DNA of 8,985 nucleotides from NCBI GenBank assembly GCA_902519635.1, contig CABYKW010000019.1, positions 1 through 8,985 of the forward strand, written 5' to 3'. Within the stretch, counting starts at the first letter, position 1. Every line of letters starts with the position of its first letter. Source of the stretch: an uncultured Pelagibacteraceae bacterium (GTDB lineage Bacteria; Pseudomonadota; Alphaproteobacteria; Pelagibacterales; Pelagibacteraceae). Made by a program: the position numbers and the translations under genes. Shown in pieces: positions 1 through 6,024 of this stretch. The notes beneath the pieces are model-generated. The model did not search any database. It had not been told where the DNA came from and worked only from the letters and a program-made list of their open reading frames with translations.

Positions 1-193
1 TCCCTATAGGTTTATTTTGAAATTTATACTTCCTTTGAAGAAAACTAATAATATTTGCCCTACCACAACCAATATCAAGAACTTTAATATTATTATCGAA
101 TCGTACTTTTGATTTTAAGAATTTGTAAAAACTAAGGATGTACTTATTTGAAGAAAGCCAAGTTTTATTGTCCCAATTTCTTAAAGTCTTCAT
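1..193 (-). CDS. Class I SAM-dependent methyltransferase, N-terminal part (cut by window edge)
   Basis: An open frame starts with ATG at 193-191 and runs off base 1, giving 64 codons with no stop. The visible protein begins MKTLRNWDNKTWLSSNKYI and carries VLDIGCGRANI at about residues 38-48. This is the glycine-rich motif I of Rossmann-fold SAM methyltransferases (pattern VLDxGCGxG). The third glycine position is Ala here, which occurs in the superfamily. The start overlaps the stop of the upstream phosphotransacetylase gene by one base (TGATG), so the two are probably translated together as the distal end of the leftward operon. The methyl acceptor cannot be predicted because the substrate-binding C-terminal part is outside the window. 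No good Shine-Dalgarno precedes the ATG; the overlap is the main support for this start. Confidence 0.8.
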   Translation of the reverse strand, partial: MKTLRNWDNKTWLSSNKYILSFYKFLKSKVRFDNNIKVLDIGCGRANIISFLQRKYKFQNKPIG

Positions 194-1101
194 CAAAGGG
201 CTACTACAGCTGCTGCTATAGAGGCTAATCTAGCTTCAACATCATCAGCTCTACTAGTAATCACTACTGGAACTTTTCCTCCTACAACTACACCAGCTGC
301 ACAAGCGCCCATAAAAAAAATCATCATTTTAACTAAACCGTTGCCTGATTCTACATTGGGAACAAGCAATATGTCGGTTTTTCCAGCTACAGTATTTTTT
401 ATTCCCTTAATTTCGGCAGCTTTTTCAGAAACTGAATTATCAAAAGCCATTGGGCCAAAAACATCAGCTTCAATACCTTCTTCATTTGCTCTTTTAGTTA
501 ATTCTTTAGCATCAACTGAACTAGGCATACTATCTAAAACCTCTTCTGTAGCTGACAATACAGATACTTTTGGTTTTGATATACCGATACGTTTTGCAAA
601 ATCAATTGAATTTTTAAGTATATGCATTTTAGTTTCTAATTTAGGCAAAACATTTAATGCTCCATCAGTAATTATTAATGGTTTATCGTTTTTTTCTAAA
701 GTCATATGCCAAACATGGCTTAATCTTTTTTTTCCAATCAAATTCAAATCTCTTTTCAAAACTGCTTTCATTAATACATCAGTATGGATATGTCCTTTTA
801 CGATAATTTTTACTTTCCCTTCGCTAGCTAACTTAGCTGCAATTGGAGCAGTATTATTTTCAATAGGTTCATGAATAATCTTATATTTTGAGATATCCCA
901 TTTTATTTCTTCAGCAATTTTTTCTATTAAAGATTTATCGCCTACAAAAAAAGGAATAATTAAATTTGCTTCGACAGCTTGTTTAGCTGATTCTAGAGCA
1001 ACTTTTTTACCAGCATTTACTATTACAGCTTCTACCGGACCCTTGTTTTTTGCAATTTTTAATAGATTATCAGGACAAATAATTTTTTTTTTAGACAGCA
1101 T
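193..1101 (-). CDS. pta: Phosphate acetyl/butyryltransferase family protein (probable phosphotransacetylase)
   Basis: 302 residues, the usual length of the short PTA_PTB family. Members exchange the phosphate of an acyl phosphate for CoA in the cytoplasm. Family blocks seen in order: VKGHIHTDVLMKAVL (about 101-115), LSHVWHM (127-133), ITDGALNVLP (144-153), GPMAFDNSVSEKAA (216-229), DILLVPNVESGNGLVKM (243-259) and GGKVPVVITSRAD (274-286). The last block is the acyl-phosphate-binding end of the fold. The ATG lies inside the end of the dehydrogenase gene (11-nt overlap) and the stop overlaps the methyltransferase start by 1 nt. Codons 4-7 contain an uninterrupted run of ten A. In sulfonate degradation, a Pta of this family turns the acetyl phosphate made by Xsc into acetyl-CoA, and co-transcription with tauABC suggests that role. 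A butyryl- or other acyl-specific enzyme cannot be excluded from sequence, so the symbol is provisional. Confidence 0.85.
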   Translation of the reverse strand: MLSKKKIICPDNLLKIAKNKGPVEAVIVNAGKKVALESAKQAVEANLIIPFFVGDKSLIEKIAEEIKWDISKYKIIHEPIENNTAPIAAKLASEGKVKIIVKGHIHTDVLMKAVLKRDLNLIGKKRLSHVWHMTLEKNDKPLIITDGALNVLPKLETKMHILKNSIDFAKRIGISKPKVSVLSATEEVLDSMPSSVDAKELTKRANEEGIEADVFGPMAFDNSVSEKAAEIKGIKNTVAGKTDILLVPNVESGNGLVKMMIFFMGACAAGVVVGGKVPVVITSRADDVEARLASIAAAVVAL

Positions 1102-2098
1102 GTAACTGGTTAATTTCCTTTAAAATTTTTTTAGGTATAGATATATCTTTATTTAAATTCTTTTTATACAATTTATTTTTTCTTTCTCCCGGGTAAAGAA
1201 TAGAGCTAAAACCCTTTGCTTTGGGAAGTCTTTTAACTAATTTTATATTTTTTTTAATTTCTTTCATAAACTGTTTGCCAATAAAAACTTTTGGATCTAT
1301 TGTAATAAATAGATGCCCCACATTTTGCGGACCACTAAAATCATCAAATGGATCCTTTATCTTTCCACCGTGATTACTTCCAGTTAAAACCCCACTTAAA
1401 ATATCTACCATCCAAGCTAATCCTGACCCTTTAAATCCAGCTATTGGCAATTGAGTTCCATCTAGAGCTTTCTTTGCATTAGTTGTAATTTTACCTGATT
1501 TGTCTAAAGCTACTCCGTAAGGAATTTTTTTCCCTAATTTGTGCGCTTGTCTTATCTTTCCTCTATTAATTAATGAAGTTGAAGAATCTAATATAAAAGG
1601 AGTTTTGCCAGTTGGCACACCAAAACAGATTGGATTAGTCCCAAATAAAGATTTTTTAGCTCCATGAGGTGCCAGCGCAGGGGGCGCATTTGTAAAACAA
1701 AATACAATTAAATTTTTTTTAACAGCCTGTTCTGCATAAAAACTAGATAATCCGAAATGTCCACTTTTTTTTATTGCAACTAAACCTATACCAGTTCTCT
1801 TTGCATTTTTGATAGCTTGAGTAATTCCTATATCAGCAGAAACAAAGCCTATGCTATTATCTGCATCAATATGTGAAATAGATGAACTGATTTTTCTAAT
1901 TTTAATTTTAGGTCTTGGATTTATTAATTTTTTTTGCAATCTATCACAATACATTTTTAATCTTACCAAACCATGAGATTTAGCCTCAACCAGCTCTGCT
2001 TTAATCAAATAATCTGCACAAATTTCTGAGTCTTTCTTAGATAGTAGAAGTTTTCTAAAAATTTGAATTATTTTTAATCTTAAAATATTCTTTTTCAC
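1091..2098 (-). CDS. Ldh2/ComC-family NAD(P)-dependent 2-hydroxyacid (or imine) oxidoreductase
   Basis: 335 residues, the normal size of the malate/L-lactate dehydrogenase (Ldh2) superfamily, which is unrelated to Rossmann LDHs. Known members include malate, lactate, ureidoglycolate and (R)-sulfolactate dehydrogenases, diketogulonate reductase and the cyclic imine reductase DpkA. Visible hallmarks: AKSHGLVRLKMYCDRL at 39-54 (His42 and Arg46 of the SHGxxR active-site block), SGHFG at 112-116, FGTNPICFGVPT at 152-163, the nucleotide-loop segment DSSTS at 171-175 (usually DMATS), RGKIRQA at 179-185, IPYGVALD at 192-199, and AGFKGSGLAWMVDILSGVLTG at 220-240. It starts with GTG, and that codon shares GTGA with the stop of the small secreted-protein gene. 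It overlaps the next gene by 11 nt. The substrate is unknown. The sulfonate setting makes a sulfolactate dehydrogenase possible, while the nearby racemase makes an amino/imino acid substrate possible. Confidence 0.85.
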   Translation of the reverse strand: MKKNILRLKIIQIFRKLLLSKKDSEICADYLIKAELVEAKSHGLVRLKMYCDRLQKKLINPRPKIKIRKISSSISHIDADNSIGFVSADIGITQAIKNAKRTGIGLVAIKKSGHFGLSSFYAEQAVKKNLIVFCFTNAPPALAPHGAKKSLFGTNPICFGVPTGKTPFILDSSTSLINRGKIRQAHKLGKKIPYGVALDKSGKITTNAKKALDGTQLPIAGFKGSGLAWMVDILSGVLTGSNHGGKIKDPFDDFSGPQNVGHLFITIDPKVFIGKQFMKEIKKNIKLVKRLPKAKGFSSILYPGERKNKLYKKNLNKDISIPKKILKEINQLHAV

Positions 2099-2529
2099 TT
2101 AATTAATTTTTTACCTTTATCTTCCCAATAATTTGTTCTTTCTTCAGGGTTTTCAACTAAATTTTTGCAAACAAGACCATATTTTTCAGCTAACAAAGAA
2201 AAGTCTTTATTGGCTAAATTTACAAAATTATTTACTGAATCTTTTGTCATTTGAGCCATAACCTCTGGATTTAAACCCATTATTTCACCTAGATCATAAT
2301 TATATTTTAAAGTTACATCTGCACTTTTCTCTAAACTATCGATTAACTGTTTTTCCTTTCCTGCCTTTTTAAAACTTTCAGCTGCTACTTTATAAAAGCT
2401 GTAGCAATTGACATAATCTTTTTGAATATTTTCCATTACATACTTTGCTATTTTTTTTTCTTTAGCATTTTCATTAGCATGAAGTGGTAAAGTTATACTA
2501 ATAAAAATTATTAATAATATTTTTTTCAT
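2095..2529 (-). CDS. Small secreted (periplasmic) protein with two cysteines, function unknown
   Basis: 144 residues; I do not recognise a named family. The N-terminus (MKKILLIIFISITLPLHA) is a textbook short signal peptide: two Lys, a hydrophobic core, and a probable cut after Ala18 (LHA-NE). The mature part is about 126 residues, charged and apparently all-helical, with exactly two cysteines at 42 and 121. They lie in similar settings near either end (VNCYSFYKVAAESF and YGLVCKNLVENPEER) and could form one disulfide in the periplasm. No lipobox is present, so it is probably a soluble periplasmic protein. Its ATG shares ATGA with the racemase stop and its stop shares GTGA with the dehydrogenase start, so it is embedded in the operon. 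A role tied to substrate capture or to the enlarged periplasmic domain of TauC is possible but purely contextual. Confidence 0.75.
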   Translation of the reverse strand: MKKILLIIFISITLPLHANENAKEKKIAKYVMENIQKDYVNCYSFYKVAAESFKKAGKEKQLIDSLEKSADVTLKYNYDLGEIMGLNPEVMAQMTKDSVNNFVNLANKDFSLLAEKYGLVCKNLVENPEERTNYWEDKGKKLIK

Positions 2530-3218
2530 TTATATTTTTTCATTGAAGCTTCAGCTAGAATTAAATTTGGATCTAAAAATGTTTTTGAAAGCTTAGCTTT
2601 CTTAAAAGATTTATACGCGAAAATCGCAATTGGCAACTCTGTGCAGCCCAAAATGATCTTTTTACATCTTTTTTTTATAAGATAATTAACTGCTGGTTTA
2701 ATTGCTTTTTCAGCTTCTTTGGTTCTACCCATTTTAACAAGTTTAATTGATTTATTGACATTTCTAATCTGTAAATTTTTTGGGGGTGAAATTAAATTGA
2801 ATTTTTTATTTAAGTACTGACTATAAATACCAACTTTAATTGTTGCATCTGTTGCGAGTAAACCAATTTTAGTATTTTTTTTACAATTATTTTTAATATT
2901 AGAATAAACAATTTCTGGCATGTTTAAAATTGGTATTTTAATTTTTTTTTTTAAATCTTTGTACCAATGATGCGCTGTGTTGCATGGTATTGAAATAAAT
3001 TTACACTTATTATCTTGTAAAAATTTACAACCTTTAACTAGACTATTTAAAACATTTTTGTATCTTTTTAAGTTTTCTTTTCTATCAGGTATATTTGCTT
3101 TATTGTAAAGCAAAAATACTGGATATTTTTGATCAGCTTTACCTCTATTTAATTTTGCGAGTTTAGAACAAAAATCTAAGCCAGCTTGCGTGCCCATACC
3201 ACCAAGTATTCCAATCAT
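2526..3218 (-). CDS. Aspartate/glutamate racemase family protein
   Basis: Cytoplasmic, cofactor-independent, two-cysteine amino-acid racemase of the Asp/Glu/hydantoin racemase superfamily. I start it at ATG 3218-3216, not at the upstream TTG at 3254. The protein then begins MIGILGGMGTQAGLDF, matching the usual N-terminus of aspartate racemases (IGILGGMGPxAT), and is 230 residues, the normal family size. The TTG start would add 12 residues inside the tauC coding region. The two catalytic cysteines are both present: Cys79 in IPCNTAHHW and Cys192 in ILGCTELP. It starts 17 nt after the tauC stop and ends in a 4-nt ATGA overlap with the secreted-protein gene. There is no evident Shine-Dalgarno. 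The gene is very AT-rich and the protein lysine-rich, with an A11 run at 2952-2942 encoding LKKKI. Specificity (aspartate, glutamate, cysteate or another amino acid) cannot be read from the sequence. Confidence 0.85.
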   Translation of the reverse strand: MIGILGGMGTQAGLDFCSKLAKLNRGKADQKYPVFLLYNKANIPDRKENLKRYKNVLNSLVKGCKFLQDNKCKFISIPCNTAHHWYKDLKKKIKIPILNMPEIVYSNIKNNCKKNTKIGLLATDATIKVGIYSQYLNKKFNLISPPKNLQIRNVNKSIKLVKMGRTKEAEKAIKPAVNYLIKKRCKKIILGCTELPIAIFAYKSFKKAKLSKTFLDPNLILAEASMKKYK

Positions 3219-3235
3219 AAAATTAATAAATTTAA

Positions 3236-5146
3236 TTAACCTTTTCCACGCCAAGGAATAGTCTTATCAATTATCTTTCTTATTGTGATATCAAAAATTA
3301 ATCCAAGCATTCCCATAATAAATATTGTTATCCAGATTACTTCATATTGAAAGTATTTTTTCGCGACATTTTCGACAAAACCTACACCAGTTGTACCTGC
3401 CAAAAACTCTGCAGCAACTAAAGTTCCCCAGCACATTCCTGTAGCCACACGAATACCTGTTAAAATTTCTGGAAGTGAATTAGGAAAAATTACATGTCTT
3501 AGGATTTGCCATTTAGAAGCCCCTAGAGAATGAGCGGCATGTATTTTTGAAAGCTGCGTTCCTGAAGCTCCAGCTCTTGCTGAAATTATCATGATAGATA
3601 AAGAAACCATAAATAATAAAAAAACTTTACCAAGATTATCAATACCCAATACTGAAATGACTAGAGGCGCCCATGCTAAAGGAGGCACCGGTCTATATAA
3701 TTCAATTAAAGGATCAAAAAATCCTTTAGCAAATCTATTTAGACCCATAAATAATCCCAAAGGAACACCAACTATTATCCCTGCAACTAATCCTAAAAAG
3801 ACTCTTAAAAAAGAATCCCAAATGTGTCCTGTTGGAATAGGTATTTTAAATAATTCAAAGTCTCCAGTTACAAAACTTAAAACTTTACTTTTAAAGTTAG
3901 GTTTGATTTCACCTTGTTGATTATGAACAGGATATTTTCCTGGCAAAACATCTGCAATCCAATCTGGAAGAAGAAAACCAACTATCTTACTTACATCCAT
4001 CATTTCATACCAAATTAGTGGGATTTGTTTAAATCCTACATTTGGATTTAACATTAATGCAAATTTATTAACCGTGTCCGAAGGTTTTGGTAGCCATCTA
4101 CCAGAGCCTTGTTCAGAACAACTAGGTCCGCTAGAAATAATTGTCCCAGATGGAAATAGAAGTATATCAACCCATCTTAGACCACCTTGTTCTTTTTTTT
4201 GTACTTTATCGAAATTAACTATAGATTCTTGCATGTCTTTTAATGTATTAGGCGGAAATATGCTTGCGTATTCTATTCTTCTTGCAATTTTAAGAATATC
4301 TTTTGCATAAGATGAAGAAATTTCATCTGAAGAACTTAATCCTGACCTATAATCTTTTATATCTTTTTTTAAATTTTCAAGTGCAACTGTATATCGTTCA
4401 TTATGATTACGAAGTTCAAAAAATTCATCGCTAATTATGGTTAATTCAGTTGCTGCGGTCTGAAATTTTAAACCTCTTTTTGTTTTTGGTACCGAAGGTA
4501 TTTCTATAGTATTTTCTATTGATGTACTTGAAGCACTCCATGTACCTTCTTCTTTAGATACCTCTATTCTTTTAATCTTATCCTCGGCACTTTCGTTTGG
4601 ATAATCGCTTCTTAGAAAATCTTTAGATAAATTATTAATCTTATCGGTTACTATTCTTATTTGTTCTTTAGTTTCATTTTTTAAAAGTTTCTCATTTGTC
4701 AACAAAGGTATAGTATTCTTTGTTTTTGAAGCAAAATTAATTAATATATCTTTATCTCTATTACTTACTTTATCTGATTTTTTTATTTCTAGAATTGTAT
4801 TATTTAAATTTTCTGTCTCAGTTTCAATAACAGATGTGCTTTTAAGTTGACGTTCATGGATTGGAAAAAGATATTTTAGTGAGAGTAGAGACTCATTAAC
4901 TTTTCCAACCTGACAAAGTTCATTAGCTGATTTTGGAAAAAAAGACTTAGCTATATCCCAAGAGTAATATAGCCAAACTAATAGTAAAAAACTACTACCA
5001 ACAATTACCCAATGAACACCACCTTTTGCCCTTTCGGGATTCCCAAAAACAGCATCCACCTTTTCTGTTCTGATTAATTTTCTTCCATATAAGATACATC
5101 CAATAATTGCAAAAAAGAATAAAAATGTTAAAAGAGCTGTTATCAT
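3236..5146 (-). CDS. tauC: Taurine-type ABC transporter permease with a large extra periplasmic domain
   Basis: Inner-membrane permease of the SsuC/TauC (BPD_transp_1) type. Residues about 441-636 are the core: membrane segments, DPLIELYRPVPPLAWAPL (478-495) and the EAA coupling loop AAHSLGASKWQILRHVIFP (537-555) that contacts the ATPase. TauC/SsuC proteins are normally about 250-290 residues; this one has 636. The N-terminus has two hydrophobic segments (about 1-20 and 45-62) with a basic stretch between them (GRKLIR), suggesting the following part is periplasmic. Residues about 63-350 form a charged, helix-rich domain with cysteines at 78 and 343. The family's usual LPSP-like motif follows the first TM in ordinary members but appears here only at 352 (WLPKPSDTV). 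A further segment, about 365-435, separates it from the core. The ATG follows the tauB stop directly (TAA-ATG) and has a good ribosome site, GGGGAAAGAG, six bases upstream (5153-5162). Confidence 0.9.
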   Translation of the reverse strand: MITALLTFLFFFAIIGCILYGRKLIRTEKVDAVFGNPERAKGGVHWVIVGSSFLLLVWLYYSWDIAKSFFPKSANELCQVGKVNESLLSLKYLFPIHERQLKSTSVIETETENLNNTILEIKKSDKVSNRDKDILINFASKTKNTIPLLTNEKLLKNETKEQIRIVTDKINNLSKDFLRSDYPNESAEDKIKRIEVSKEEGTWSASSTSIENTIEIPSVPKTKRGLKFQTAATELTIISDEFFELRNHNERYTVALENLKKDIKDYRSGLSSSDEISSSYAKDILKIARRIEYASIFPPNTLKDMQESIVNFDKVQKKEQGGLRWVDILLFPSGTIISSGPSCSEQGSGRWLPKPSDTVNKFALMLNPNVGFKQIPLIWYEMMDVSKIVGFLLPDWIADVLPGKYPVHNQQGEIKPNFKSKVLSFVTGDFELFKIPIPTGHIWDSFLRVFLGLVAGIIVGVPLGLFMGLNRFAKGFFDPLIELYRPVPPLAWAPLVISVLGIDNLGKVFLLFMVSLSIMIISARAGASGTQLSKIHAAHSLGASKWQILRHVIFPNSLPEILTGIRVATGMCWGTLVAAEFLAGTTGVGFVENVAKKYFQYEVIWITIFIMGMLGLIFDITIRKIIDKTIPWRGKG

Positions 5147-5944
5147 TTAATTCTCTTTCCCCATAATTTCTTCTTCCATATTCCAAATCATAGAGAGTAT
5201 TTCTTCTCTTTTAGATACAAATTCTTTATTATTTTTGATTTCTCTTAAATCTCCTTTAAGTCCCAAGGCAGCAAAAGGTAACTTATATTCTTTATGAATC
5301 CTTCCTGGTCTAGGTGCCATCACATAAACTTTTTCTCCAAGCAACAAGGCTTCCTCTACAGAGTGGGTTATAAGAATAATTGTTTTTCCTGTTTCTTTCC
5401 AAATTTTAAGAACTAAAGACTGCATCTTTTCTCTTGTCAGTGCATCAAGAGCTCCTAAAGGTTCATCCATTAAAATTAAATCTGGATCATTGATTAAACA
5501 TCTGGCCAAAGCCACTCTTTGTTGCATACCACCAGATAATTGATATGTAGGAGTATTTCCAAAACCTTGTAATCCAACTATATCTAACCATTCATCAACT
5601 TTTTTTTCAGTTTCAATTGGATCTTTATCCTTCATTCTTAATCCAAAATTTACATTCTCAGCAACAGTTAACCATTCAAATAAAGCTCCTTGTTGAAATA
5701 CCATTCCTCTATCAACTCCAGGACCATTAATTTCTTTTTCTCCAAGAATAATTGTTCCAGAAGTTGGTCGAATAAATCCAGCTGCAATATTTAACAAAGT
5801 TGTTTTTCCACAACCTGAGGGACCTAATACTGTAAGTAGTTGTCCTTTTTTAATTGTAAAGTTTAAATCTTTTAAAGCGTGTACGGTTTCTCCTTTTGGA
5901 GTTTTAAAAATCATATTTAGATTTTTTGAAATTAGATCGCTCAT
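5147..5944 (-). CDS. tauB: Taurine-type ABC transporter ATP-binding protein
   Basis: 265 residues; the nucleotide-binding subunit that powers import through TauC on the cytoplasmic face. All ABC ATPase signatures are intact: Walker A GPSGCGKTT (41-49), Q-loop VFQQGALFEWLTVAENV (82-98), signature LSGGMQQRVALARCL (136-150), Walker B LILMDEP (156-162), D-loop GALD (164-167) and switch His194 in LITHSVEEA. The FEWLTV after the Q-loop and the PRPGRI near residue 211 are typical of the nitrate/sulfonate/taurine (SsuB/TauB/NrtD) branch. It lies 80 bp after tauA, separated by a terminator-like hairpin, and abuts tauC without a gap. An AAGGA sequence lies rather far upstream of the ATG (about 17 nt), so ribosome recognition of this start is not obvious. 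Met11 is an alternative but less likely start because the usual N-terminal strand begins before it. Confidence 0.93.
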   Translation of the reverse strand: MSDLISKNLNMIFKTPKGETVHALKDLNFTIKKGQLLTVLGPSGCGKTTLLNIAAGFIRPTSGTIILGEKEINGPGVDRGMVFQQGALFEWLTVAENVNFGLRMKDKDPIETEKKVDEWLDIVGLQGFGNTPTYQLSGGMQQRVALARCLINDPDLILMDEPLGALDALTREKMQSLVLKIWKETGKTIILITHSVEEALLLGEKVYVMAPRPGRIHKEYKLPFAALGLKGDLREIKNNKEFVSKREEILSMIWNMEEEIMGKEN

Positions 5945-6024
5945 AAAATAACTATATTTTATCCTTAATTAAAAAAATAGGCACCAATTAACATAATTGG
6001 CGCCTATAATTTTATTATCAAGAA
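5945..6024 (-). other. tauA-tauB intergenic spacer
   Basis: This 80-bp AT-rich spacer is the only sizeable gap inside the leftward operon. Its main content is a strong hairpin with a U-tract close to the tauA stop. The rest, between the U-tract and the tauB ATG, is AT-rich and holds one AAGGA sequence but no convincing separate promoter. Confidence 0.8.
5971..6006 (-). terminator. Intra-operon hairpin with U-tract after tauA (rho-independent terminator-like)
   Basis: On the minus-strand RNA the arms UAGGCGCCAAUUA and UAAUUGGUGCCUA pair over 13 positions (12 Watson-Crick plus one G-U) around a 3-nt loop (UGU). Seven U follow immediately. It begins 18 nt after the tauA stop codon. This is the classical intrinsic-terminator form, but tauB and tauC follow in the same direction, so it probably gives partial termination or 3'-end protection. 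Either would yield more tauA message than tauBC message, as is common for periplasmic binding protein genes. On the plus strand no matching U-tract follows. Confidence 0.85.

Noticed and set aside
341..874. 177-codon plus-strand open frame opposite pta
   Set aside because: It is antisense to a gene with clear family motifs, has no recognisable domain or ribosome site, and is a mirror of the coding strand.
3219..3254. Upstream TTG start extending the racemase by 12 residues into tauC
   Set aside because: The added residues (MAWKRLIKFINF) are the tauC C-terminal region read in another frame, and the family N-terminus IGILGGMG begins right at the ATG at 3218.
4995..5186. 63-codon minus-strand open frame across the tauB-tauC junction
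   Set aside because: Out-of-frame reading through two genes that each have strong family evidence and an exact TAA-ATG junction.
5945..6024. Small mobile or extragenic palindromic repeat in the tauA-tauB spacer
   Set aside because: The palindrome has a U-tract on the operon strand and occurs once in the window, which fits a terminator better than a repeat element.
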